This document shows positions 37,546-44,685 of a stretch of DNA of 64,000 bases, piece after piece. The translations under genes and the position numbers were made by a program. The stretch is taken from positions 1,116,001-1,180,000 of the forward strand of contig NZ_CP072600.1 of NCBI RefSeq assembly GCF_019891175.1, read 5' to 3'. Each line of letters opens with the position of its first letter. Position 1 is the stretch's first letter. Source of the stretch: Leptothermofonsia sichuanensis E412 (GTDB lineage Bacteria > Cyanobacteriota > Cyanobacteriia > Leptolyngbyales > Leptolyngbyaceae). The notes beneath the pieces are model-generated. The model ran no database searches, was not told the origin of the DNA, and saw nothing but the letters and a program-made list of their open reading frames with translations.

Positions 37546-38313
37546 TACCGGCGTTCCAGGGGCGTCACCAGGCTTACCAAACACCATGACGTGCTGCTGA
37601 GGCAGATAGCCCTTAGTTTCTAACCAGACCAGTCCGACGGCGGCCATCTCCTTTTTGACCTGTTTTTGGGTCATTTTATGTAGCCCTTTGATGGGAATAA
37701 ATGGATTCTCACCCCGGTATTCAACCAGCACAACCCGACCATTGGGTTTCAGTGCCTGCACAATTGCCTGCATCATTTCATAGGGATATTCAAATTCATG
37801 GTAAGCATCTACCATCAGTGCCAGGTCAATGCTGCCAGGCGGCAACTTGGGGTCAGTTTCAGTGCCCAATATGGGTTCCACATTGCTGATGCCTTCCTCC
37901 TGTTTGATGGCCGTCAGGATTGCAATCATTTCTGGCTGAATGTCTACTGCCAGCACTTTTCCCTGGGGCACCAGGGGAGCCAGCCGAAAACTAAAATAGC
38001 CTGTTCCTGCACCAATGTCAGCCACTATATCGGTGGGTTTCAGGTGCAGGTCATCAATCAGCATCTGGGGCTGCTCTTCCAGATCGCGGGTAGGCCGCTC
38101 TAACCAACCAGAGCCTAAATGCCCCATCACTTCAGAAATTTCTCTCCCCATGTAAAATTTGCCAATCCCATCCAGATTATGAATTGCCCGTTCCTGGTAA
38201 ATGGAGTCGGTTTCTGGTTGGGCGATCGCTGATTGGACTCCACAAACACCCAGTACCAGGACAAAAGCGATTGTCCAGATGAGAACTATTCGGTTGAACC
38301 AGCGTACCCGCAT
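37504..38313 (-). CDS. Exported or membrane-anchored class I SAM-dependent methyltransferase
   Basis: 269 residues. An N-terminal hydrophobic segment (IVLIWTIAFVLVLGVCGVQS ending AIAQ) looks like a signal peptide or anchor. The methyltransferase domain has motif I VADIGAGTGYFSFRLAP, the acidic residue after it in VLAVDIQPEM, and motif post-I/II LALMVDAYHEFEYP. Secreted or lipoprotein methyltransferases of this type occur in many bacteria; substrate unknown. The last about 13 codons (QKSDFFYRIPRFR) and the stop codon are encoded by an F-family repeat, so the C-terminus appears to have been replaced or extended by repeat insertion. Confidence 0.8.
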   Translation of the reverse strand: MRVRWFNRIVLIWTIAFVLVLGVCGVQSAIAQPETDSIYQERAIHNLDGIGKFYMGREISEVMGHLGSGWLERPTRDLEEQPQMLIDDLHLKPTDIVADIGAGTGYFSFRLAPLVPQGKVLAVDIQPEMIAILTAIKQEEGISNVEPILGTETDPKLPPGSIDLALMVDAYHEFEYPYEMMQAIVQALKPNGRVVLVEYRGENPFIPIKGLHKMTQKQVKKEMAAVGLVWLETKGYLPQQHVMVFGKPGDAPGTPVQKSDFFYRIPRFR

Positions 38314-38390
38314 ATTCCCTACCCACCTGTTCAGTTGCGCAACGGCTCATCGTTTTGCCCCTGCTTCTATCCTATTCATTGACCTGGCTT

Positions 38391-38727
38391 TATAGCATTT
38401 CTTAATTGAGTAAGGTACGGGAGTATGAGGCAGAGTGAGGGTGTCCCGCACCCTCACTATCCTGAATAATTCATCAGAAGGATAGCCCTGGTGTCCAGGC
38501 AGAGCCTGGACACCGCTCAAGTGCGGCTCTGCCGCTCATACGGGAGGCGGAGCCTCCAGAACCCATTCCCACGCAGAGCATGGGAACGAGAACAATGAGA
38601 ACAGTCTCCAAAAACACCCTGTCGAACCTGAGCAATCGCTCAAAGCTTTTCCAGGTAAAGAATCTAAGCATTTTTTAGAAAAGTCATGAATAATGCAGGC
38701 TATGCCTCACACCCTTGAAAAGGGTTA
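38391..38727. repeat. C-family element C2, interrupted by the G element
   Basis: Left part 38391-38460 (TATAGCATTTCTTAATTGAG ... CACCCTCACTAT) and right part 38704-38727 (GCCTCACACCCTTGAAAAGG ...). Removing 38461-38699 and one CTAT gives CACCCTCACTATGCCTCACA, matching intact C3 at 49430-49450. Confidence 0.8.
38461..38699. mobile_element. G element: 239-bp non-coding insertion with 4-bp target duplication
   Basis: Left end CCTGAATAATTCATCAG and right end GTCATGAATAATGCAGG are inverted with 13 of 17 matches. It is flanked by CTAT on both sides (38457-38460 and 38700-38703). The interior has TGTCCAGGCAGAGCCTGGACA and GGAGGCGGAGCCTCC-type hairpins and CCCACGCAGAGCATGGGAAC, a sequence style widespread in cyanobacterial repeats. 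Confidence 0.8.
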
Positions 38728-38811
38728 TATAACCGATTTGAGATGCCAGTAAGCCCCCGACTTCTTGCAGAATTCGAGGGCCTGGTTCCAATAAAAATTG
38801 CTGAAACTGTC

Positions 38812-40179
38812 TCACATCAGGCGTTGGATGGTTTCCCGATACTGGCTTTTGGGCTTCACCCCTTTCAATTCACCCACCTTATCCTTGTGTTTGAAGAATT
38901 GGATGGTTGGAGTGCCCACCACACCCGCAGCTTCGGCAATTTCCGGGTCTTGCTCAATATCAATTTCGACGTAATGAATCTTGCCATCAAACTCATCAAC
39001 GACCTTGCTCAAAATCGGTTTCAGCGTATGGCAGGGACCGCACTGGGGAGAGGCATACTTCACCATAATCAGGCGATCGCTCTCGTGATAGAGCTTACGC
39101 AGCGCGTAACTCCCCTCATGGCGAGTGGCATCCATATCAAATCCAACCGCCTGTTCTGCTTCAGTTTTTTTCTTCACAGCCTCTTCAGCCGGTCTTTCAG
39201 ACGCTTCCGTCTGATGAAACTCCTGTGCCAGTCCATGCAAAGACAGCCACCGCTCAGCCAGCATTGCTGCCATACAGCCTGTCCCCGCTGCCGTAATCGC
39301 CTGCCGAAACTCATGATCCTGCACATCTCCAGCCGCAAAAACCCCTTCCACGCTGGTTTTTACCGAGTCATGGGTGACAATGTAACCCACATCATCCAGT
39401 TCAATTTGTCCCTTAAACAGGGAGGTGTTGGGCGTGTGACCGATCGCATAGAACAGTCCCCTGACCGCCAGAACACTCTCCTCACCAGTCTGAGTATTAC
39501 GGATCCTGACTCCGGTCATCACAGTTCCTTCGCCAATCACATCCACTGCCTCCGTATGCCAGTGGACCGTAATGCGGGGATTCTTAAATACCCGGTCCTG
39601 CATCGCTTTACTGGCACGCATCTGTCCTGACCGAATCAGCATATGGACATGGTCACCATACTTGGTCAGGTAGAGCGCTTCTTCTGCCGCTGTGTCACCC
39701 CCCCCGACAATGGCCAGCTCAGCCCCCCGGAAAATGGGAGTTGCCCCATCACAAATGGCACAGGCAGAAATTCCCCGACTCCAAAACTCCCCTTCGCAGG
39801 GCAACCCCAGCCGTTTAGCCGTCGCACCCGTGGCAATGATGACACTATGGGCACGTACTTCCCGCTCTTCCGAACGGATAACAAACGGGCGTTGGCTAAA
39901 GTCAACCGAAGTCACATCCTCTGTATACAATTCTGCGCCCCACCGAAGTGCCTGCTCCTTCATCCGATCCATAAGCTTGGGGCCAGTGATGCCTTCAGGA
40001 AAACCGGGAAAGTTTTCCACCTCCGTTGTTGTCATGAGTTGTCCACCGGGTAGTCCCCCCGATTGAAACCCTTCAAACACAAATGGCTTGAGGTTCGCAC
40101 GAGCAGCATAGATGGCAGCCGTATAGCCGGCGGGTCCAGAGCCAATAATGACCAAATTCTCAACAGTAGGGTTTGCCAT
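38812..40179 (-). CDS. NTRC: NADPH-thioredoxin reductase fused to thioredoxin
   Basis: 455 residues. The N-terminal flavoprotein has FAD motif [15 protein letters not shown], redox-active CAIC at 140-143, and NADPH motif [12 protein letters not shown] charged linker of about 30 residues (around 320-360) leads to a thioredoxin domain with active site CGPC at 380-383. This fusion is the NTRC type of cyanobacteria and chloroplasts, which reduces 2-Cys peroxiredoxins and several biosynthetic enzymes using NADPH. The name avoids ntrC, which is a nitrogen regulator. The gene ends 498 bp from the methyltransferase and is probably monocistronic. Confidence 0.95.
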   Translation of the reverse strand: MANPTVENLVIIGSGPAGYTAAIYAARANLKPFVFEGFQSGGLPGGQLMTTTEVENFPGFPEGITGPKLMDRMKEQALRWGAELYTEDVTSVDFSQRPFVIRSEEREVRAHSVIIATGATAKRLGLPCEGEFWSRGISACAICDGATPIFRGAELAIVGGGDTAAEEALYLTKYGDHVHMLIRSGQMRASKAMQDRVFKNPRITVHWHTEAVDVIGEGTVMTGVRIRNTQTGEESVLAVRGLFYAIGHTPNTSLFKGQIELDDVGYIVTHDSVKTSVEGVFAAGDVQDHEFRQAITAAGTGCMAAMLAERWLSLHGLAQEFHQTEASERPAEEAVKKKTEAEQAVGFDMDATRHEGSYALRKLYHESDRLIMVKYASPQCGPCHTLKPILSKVVDEFDGKIHYVEIDIEQDPEIAEAAGVVGTPTIQFFKHKDKVGELKGVKPKSQYRETIQRLM

Positions 40180-40411
40180 AGGTTTTGAGCGAACTCATAA
40201 CGACTACGTTTAGGCTAACATATTTTAAGTTCTGTTGAGAACTCTCTCAAGCAACTTATTTTCAGGCAACTTATTCTCAAGCAACGTGTGTTGTTGACGG
40301 TACACCCTGTCATCAATGACCCGGCAGTTGACTGAAGCTTGAAGGCAGAATTAATCAGGGTTTCGCCTTCTGCCTCCTCTCGATTTTGGATTTGCGATTT
40401 TAGACTTTGGA

Positions 40412-40453
40412 TTCTGCCTTCTGCCTTCTGCCTTCTACCTTCTGCCTCCTGGC
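40412..40453. repeat. Heptamer tandem repeat TTCTGCC
   Basis: Six 7-bp units: TTCTGCC three times, then TTCTACC, TTCTGCC and TCCTGGC. It is preceded by A/T-rich words (GATTTTGGATTTGCGATTTT). This is the short tandemly repeated type well known in filamentous cyanobacteria. Confidence 0.75.
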
Positions 40454-40461
40454 TTTTTGCA

Positions 40462-41013
40462 TTAGTTCTTTGTGGTTGAAGTCAAGGCCAGTTCGATGCG
40501 ATCGCCCTCTGGTTGACTGACATTGACCTGCACCCCTGGGGCAAAAAAGCGGGTCATCTTTTCCTGTTTCTGCTGCCAAGTGTCCAGGGAAATCTGGGGC
40601 GAATCAAATTCCAGCACCAGCGTATAGGCTCCTTCCCGATCTTCTTCCCGAATTCCCACCAGTTCAGGCCGTTCTTCATCCGTAGGGCTTAAGCCGAGAA
40701 AACTGAGCGCACTGTCAAAGTGTGCTTTTTGTCCATAGCGGTAGCGGGTAACATCCTGCCGAATTTGATTCTGGGTAGCAGTTGCCTGCTGCTCACGCAG
40801 TGTTAATACCGAAGCAGGCGTGGGTTGACTAAAAGAAACAGGTTTTAATTCAGCCGCTTTGAGTGCCAGCCCCCCCAGGAGTAATGGAATGCCGTAGAAA
40901 AAACCAGCCAGATTCAAGGTTGGATTATTGGTAAAATAAGCTACAAACCCAACCAATGTGAGAATGCCTCCCACACTCAGCCCCAACCAACCCAGTGATG
41001 TTTGACGTAACAT
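40462..41013 (-). CDS. DUF2854 family membrane protein
   Basis: 183 residues from the ATG at 41013; the frame runs on to 41109 but the family N-terminus is MLRQTSLGWLGLSVGGILTL. Two membrane helices (about 8-28 and 36-58, with LNLAGFFYGIPLLLGGLALK) are followed by a soluble domain with VTRYRYGQKAHFDSALSFLG and RPELVGIREEDREGAYTLVL. This matches DUF2854, found in cyanobacteria and plastids. Role unknown; probably a thylakoid or plasma membrane protein. Confidence 0.85.
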   Translation of the reverse strand: MLRQTSLGWLGLSVGGILTLVGFVAYFTNNPTLNLAGFFYGIPLLLGGLALKAAELKPVSFSQPTPASVLTLREQQATATQNQIRQDVTRYRYGQKAHFDSALSFLGLSPTDEERPELVGIREEDREGAYTLVLEFDSPQISLDTWQQKQEKMTRFFAPGVQVNVSQPEGDRIELALTSTTKN

Positions 41014-41460
41014 AGTAGAAAGCTTTTGCTCAAGTTCACAGCCATAGTCTTTAAGTATAGTCTTTAAGCCTGTTACCGCTGTGCCCCGGTCCTCAATAGA
41101 GGATGCCACTACTCTAAGTGCTTTCTAAGTGCTTGCCCGGTCTACAACTGCCCGGTATACAACAATGTCTGGATTCCCCGTCGGATCGATAGTTTGAGCC
41201 TGTTACAGCTTGAGCCTGTTACAGCTTGAGTTTCTTACAGGCAGCTCAATAAAATACAAGCGGTTCAATAAAACACCGGGAATCCCAACTGCCAGGTTAC
41301 CTGCTACTTCAGGTTTGCACATCACGTCACTTTTGCGCATCACTCCACTTAAGGGTAGAATGCCTGCAATGTCTCAGAGTTATCACCTGTAACTATAAAA
41401 ACAAGAATAAATTCAGTATGCTATTGATCGGCGCTGCATCTTCCTCTATGGACTTTCCCT
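41014..41460. other. Intergenic region upstream of DUF2854
   Basis: 447 bp with no convincing gene. Short direct repeats are visible: AGTCTTTAAG near 41048 and 41058, and GAGCCTGTTACAGCTT twice at about 41194-41228. Promoters for both divergent flanking genes should be here. Confidence 0.4.
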
Positions 41461-41730
41461 ATGCTTAGGAATGAAACCTGCCATACAGACCACAAAATAG
41501 ACCACAAAAGTTCCCTGTTAGAACAGCTCAACTCGCTCAAACGAGAAGATGAGACGTTGTATAACATTCTGGCAGTTGATATCTGGGCGCTGGCAAAGAC
41601 AATGGATGAGTATCAGCCAGGGTTTTGGGCTGCATTTATGAAGAACCGGGAACAGGCCCTCAAGCGTTTTATTGATGAAGTGGTCAAAAGTAAGCCTGTC
41701 GATGTGAAGCGCCCACCGTTTTTGCGCTAG
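41461..41730 (+). CDS. Small hypothetical protein
   Basis: 89 residues starting MLRNETCHTDHKIDHKSSLL. Mostly helical and charged, with NSLKREDETLYNILAVDIWA and FWAAFMKNREQALKRFIDEV. No signal peptide or membrane helix. I do not recognise it. A B-family element begins just after the stop. Confidence 0.5.
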   Translation: MLRNETCHTDHKIDHKSSLLEQLNSLKREDETLYNILAVDIWALAKTMDEYQPGFWAAFMKNREQALKRFIDEVVKSKPVDVKRPPFLR

Positions 41731-41732
41731 GG

Positions 41733-41838
41733 GGCTGTCAACTTTGTAGGTGTTAAGTCTAGGTGTTAAGTCTGGGATAGGGAAGGAGTTATTATTTTGG
41801 GGGTTTCAACCCACAAAATAATTCTTGACAGACCACGT
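41733..41838. repeat. B-family miniature element, copy B6 (reverse orientation)
   Basis: Reads in reverse relative to the other copies: CTGTCAACTTTGTAG at the left and TTCTTGACAGACCACG at the right, with GGGGGTTTCAACCCAC as the core. It fills the gap between two small genes. Confidence 0.75.
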
Positions 41839-41863
41839 CGTGTTGCGTAAGGAGTTTCTCATC

Positions 41864-42046
41864 ATGAATCCTGAAACCATTCGGGAACAAGTTTCTGTGA
41901 TTAAAAGCAAACGTGAAGCTCTGGTACGCCTGCTGGAGCAGCCCGATCTGGGGACTTTAAGGATTGATGTCAACCAGGCAATTGAAGAAATGGATGATTT
42001 GTTGGATGAGTTCAAGCTCACCTTTCCCGATCTGGAGCTTGGCTAA
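41864..42046 (+). CDS. Small conserved acidic protein
   Basis: 60 residues from the ATG at 41864, preceded by AAGGAG. It reads MNPETIREQVSVIKSKREAL and ends LLDEFKLTFPDLELG. Predicted to be a helical hairpin with no signal or membrane segment. An upstream frame start at 41825 lies in the B6 repeat and is less likely. Not recognised, but codon use and the ribosome site support a real gene. Confidence 0.55.
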   Translation: MNPETIREQVSVIKSKREALVRLLEQPDLGTLRIDVNQAIEEMDDLLDEFKLTFPDLELG

Positions 42047-42056
42047 GGAATGGGTA

Positions 42057-42175
42057 TTTTATAGCCTGAAACTCACCACAGAGGCACAGAGGACACAGAG
42101 TCATTTTCCGGTTACTTTCTGTGTCTCTGTGGTAAAACTCTAAGGTTTCTGGTTTATTTAGTCCACGATCTCAAA
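42057..42175. repeat. D-family element, copy D2
   Basis: TTTTATAGCCTGAAACTCAC then CACAGAGGCACAGAGGACAC, and on the right TCTGTGTCTCTGTGGTAAAA followed by GGTTTATTTAGTCCACGATC. The two CACAGAG arms are inverted, so the element can fold. Confidence 0.7.
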
Positions 42176-42181
42176 GAGCCA

Positions 42182-42257
42182 TTGTTTCTGAATAGCCGGA
42201 TGAATCGAAAGTGTTCAATTCATGCAACCTTCAATTCATACCCGGAATCAGCAACCC
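42182..42257. repeat. A-family miniature element, copy A3
   Basis: From TTGTTTCTGAATAGC to AATCAGCAACCCC, sharing TTCAATTCATACCC with other copies. It ends one base before the stop codon of the Wzc-like gene. Confidence 0.65.
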
Positions 42258-42258
42258 C

Positions 42259-44463
42259 TCAGGTCTGGTAATAGTAGTGTTTAACTGTGGCTGAGGTTGC
42301 GCTACGCAGGTTGTTGGCCACAATTCCCAGAACGGGAATCCGGGATAGTCTTAACGTCTCCAGTGCCTGCAACAGAGCTGTGCGATCAGTTTTACCCAGT
42401 CCCGCTACGAGAACAACTCCGTCTGCGTGGGCACCCAGAAGGCTGCTATCTGCCAGGTTAAGCAGGGGAGGAGCGTCATAGATCACCAGGTCAAAGATGG
42501 TTTGAAAGTGCTCCATCAGGTCTTGCATACGCTGGGTCGATAGAAGTTTAGCCGGATCCTGAGACACCTCCCCCGATGTGAGGACATAGAGATTTTCTGC
42601 TCCAAATGGCAAAATTTGAGGGTTGTCGGAGACTTCTTCTGGAGTGGAGCGGTGGAACTGCTGAATCACCCGGCTGGGGCGAGTGTTTGTTTCAATCAAA
42701 TCTCTTAATCCCCGTGAACTGGGAATCCCTAAACGACTGCCAATCCGGGGTTTGCGCATATCGGCATCGACCAGAAGGACGCGCTGCCCCATGGACGCGG
42801 CTGCCTGAGCCAGGTTAATTGCGACTGTGGATTTGCCATCTCCTGGCAGGGCAGAACTGATAACCAGGGTGGTGATGGGAGGATCCGTTCTCAGCAGCCG
42901 AATATTGGCATGGAGGGAACGAAACGCCTCCAGAAAGATGGATGTTGTGCGCGAGGTGGGGGGTCGCCGCCGACCGCGCACCAGGCTCTTGAGTCTGGCT
43001 GGCTGGAACAGGTGTTTGATCTTGGAGGGTGCTTTGGGTTCTGGTTGCACGGCCTCATAGAAGGGAATAATCGCCAGAATTGGGCGTTTGAGCTGTTTCC
43101 GCAATTCTTCGCTGGAATGGAAAGTATTATCCAATTTCTCAGCCACCATGGCAGCCGCAATCCCCAGAGCCAGCCCTGCCAGCGCACCAATCAGCAGGTC
43201 ACGTCCGATCGAGGAAAGGGGAGCCCCAGGCAGAGCTGGAGCCGCAATCAGTTGCCAGGGAACTTCCTGCTGGGCGGCCTGCACCTGAAGATTTTCGCGG
43301 GTTTCCAGAAAGCGGGTCAGGCTTTCAGTGGCCACTCGTAGATCCCGTTGCAGGTCAGTGTACTGGCGGGAGGTGATGGGCAGGCGCTTAAACTGTTGAG
43401 TCCAGTATTGCTCGGCGTTGGCGATCGCCTGTTGCCTGACTTCCAATAACCGAAGCTGACTCTCGACCTCCGCCAGTTTATTTCCCAGCGATCGCCGTGC
43501 TTCCTGACGCAGAAGGGGAACCAGTTTTTGCTTCTGGTCTTCCAGTAACTGTAATGCCAGGTTGCCCTCCCGGAAACGGGCAGACTCGATCGCGATTTTG
43601 CTGTCAAGTTCTCGAATTTGTCCCAGGACCGCCTGGTAGGATGGGGAATTTGCTAAAGCTGCAACCGCTCCCGGTTCAATCTGTAAGCTGTCATAGGTAG
43701 AGCGGACTTCCGCCAGTTGTTTTTGCACCTCCAGCCGTTGCTGTTCCAGGGCTGTAATTTGAGTGCTGACTCGTTGGGACTGGGAGTCAGGGTCAATGAA
43801 GTTATTCCGTTGACGAAATGTTTGCAATGCTATTTGCAGACTGTTAACCCGCTCCTGGACTTTTGCAATTTGTTCTTCAACAAATTGAATTCCCCGGCGT
43901 AGATTAGTTTGCCGTTCAAGCTGGCTATACCTTAAGTAGCCTTCGGACACCTGATCGAGGACATACTTCACCTTTTGCGGGTCTGAACCTGAGTAGCGAA
44001 TATCCAGAATTTTGGTGCCCTTTGGTTGGGATACGGTCAGGTTACTAATCAATTCACCGTAACTGAACCCAGGGTATTGCTTCTGAATCTGGTTTGCGAT
44101 GGGTTGTAGCAATTCTGGGCTGCGCAGAACCTCAATTTGAGTGGCGTAATCCAGTTTGAACTGGCGCGTGCTGGTGTCTGTTAAATTTTGGAGAGTATTT
44201 TCAGCCGTGACGGGTTCAACCAGGAGCCGAAAGCCACTCTGGTAGGAAGGGGCTTGAGTTAATGCCCGATACCACATAAAAGAGGTGGCAGCGATCGTAA
44301 CTCCTGCCAGCAACAGCGATCGCCGCCGCAGAGTACCAAGCAGGTGATCGATATTAAACGACCCTTCTTCCTGGCTAGACTCTGGTTGAGGCGGGTTACC
44401 AACTACAGGTACTCCATTTCCAGGCAAGGCTGGCAAGGGCTGAAAGTTTGGCTGAGTATCCAT
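42259..44463 (-). CDS. Polysaccharide biosynthesis tyrosine autokinase (Wzc-like)
   Basis: 734 residues from the ATG at 44463; the frame extends to 44640 but that part is low-complexity Ser/Leu/Phe. Order: a cytoplasmic start, membrane helix (LLAGVTIAATSFMWYRAL), Wzz domain, long coiled coil (about 200-420), a GNVR-type segment, second helix (LLIGALAGLALGIAAAMVAE), then a BY-kinase domain. The Walker A motif SALPGDGKSTVAINLA is near residue 540, Walker A' is VLLVDADMRKPRIG and Walker B VIYDAPP. A short Tyr cluster KHYYYQT at the C-terminus is the likely autophosphorylation site. It controls chain length and export of exopolysaccharide, probably with the SLBB protein encoded upstream. Confidence 0.93.
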   Translation of the reverse strand: MDTQPNFQPLPALPGNGVPVVGNPPQPESSQEEGSFNIDHLLGTLRRRSLLLAGVTIAATSFMWYRALTQAPSYQSGFRLLVEPVTAENTLQNLTDTSTRQFKLDYATQIEVLRSPELLQPIANQIQKQYPGFSYGELISNLTVSQPKGTKILDIRYSGSDPQKVKYVLDQVSEGYLRYSQLERQTNLRRGIQFVEEQIAKVQERVNSLQIALQTFRQRNNFIDPDSQSQRVSTQITALEQQRLEVQKQLAEVRSTYDSLQIEPGAVAALANSPSYQAVLGQIRELDSKIAIESARFREGNLALQLLEDQKQKLVPLLRQEARRSLGNKLAEVESQLRLLEVRQQAIANAEQYWTQQFKRLPITSRQYTDLQRDLRVATESLTRFLETRENLQVQAAQQEVPWQLIAAPALPGAPLSSIGRDLLIGALAGLALGIAAAMVAEKLDNTFHSSEELRKQLKRPILAIIPFYEAVQPEPKAPSKIKHLFQPARLKSLVRGRRRPPTSRTTSIFLEAFRSLHANIRLLRTDPPITTLVISSALPGDGKSTVAINLAQAAASMGQRVLLVDADMRKPRIGSRLGIPSSRGLRDLIETNTRPSRVIQQFHRSTPEEVSDNPQILPFGAENLYVLTSGEVSQDPAKLLSTQRMQDLMEHFQTIFDLVIYDAPPLLNLADSSLLGAHADGVVLVAGLGKTDRTALLQALETLRLSRIPVLGIVANNLRSATSATVKHYYYQT

Positions 44464-44685
44464 CTGGCTAAAGGGGGAGGAGAGAGGAGGGAGGAGGGAG
44501 AAGAGAGAAAAGAGGAGAGAGAAGAGAGAAGAGAGGAGGTTAGTGGTTAGTTGGTCGGTGTTGGAAGGGAGAGGAGGCAGGGGGAAAGGGGGAGTTTGGA
44601 GTTCAAAATGGTGATTCCTGATTTCCCCATCAACCAGCACTCACTCTTTTCTTTGCCCTGGCTGCTCTCTCCTCACCCCTCTCTC
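44464..44685. other. Purine-rich intergenic tract
   Basis: 222 bp between the SLBB and Wzc-like genes. It contains a long stretch of GAGAG/GGAGGA words (about 44470-44540) on the plus strand, a low-complexity polypurine tract. A frame on the minus strand continues through it but would encode only Ser/Leu/Phe/Pro repeats. Confidence 0.5.

Larger units (their letters stand above)
38314..38811. other. Intergenic region holding nested elements C2 and G
   Basis: 498 bp between the methyltransferase and NTRC genes. The C2 element occupies 38391-38727 and is split by the G element. An additional frame at 38743 on the plus strand is the antisense shadow of NTRC. No gene is seen. Confidence 0.55.

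Noticed and set aside
38743-39630. Long plus-strand frame of 295 codons
   Set aside because: It lies antisense to the NTRC gene, which has unambiguous domains; the composition is that of a shadow frame.
44464-44640. N-terminal extension of the Wzc-like kinase
   Set aside because: It would encode a low-complexity Ser/Leu/Phe/Pro stretch from the polypurine tract; the ATG at 44463 gives the normal N-terminus.
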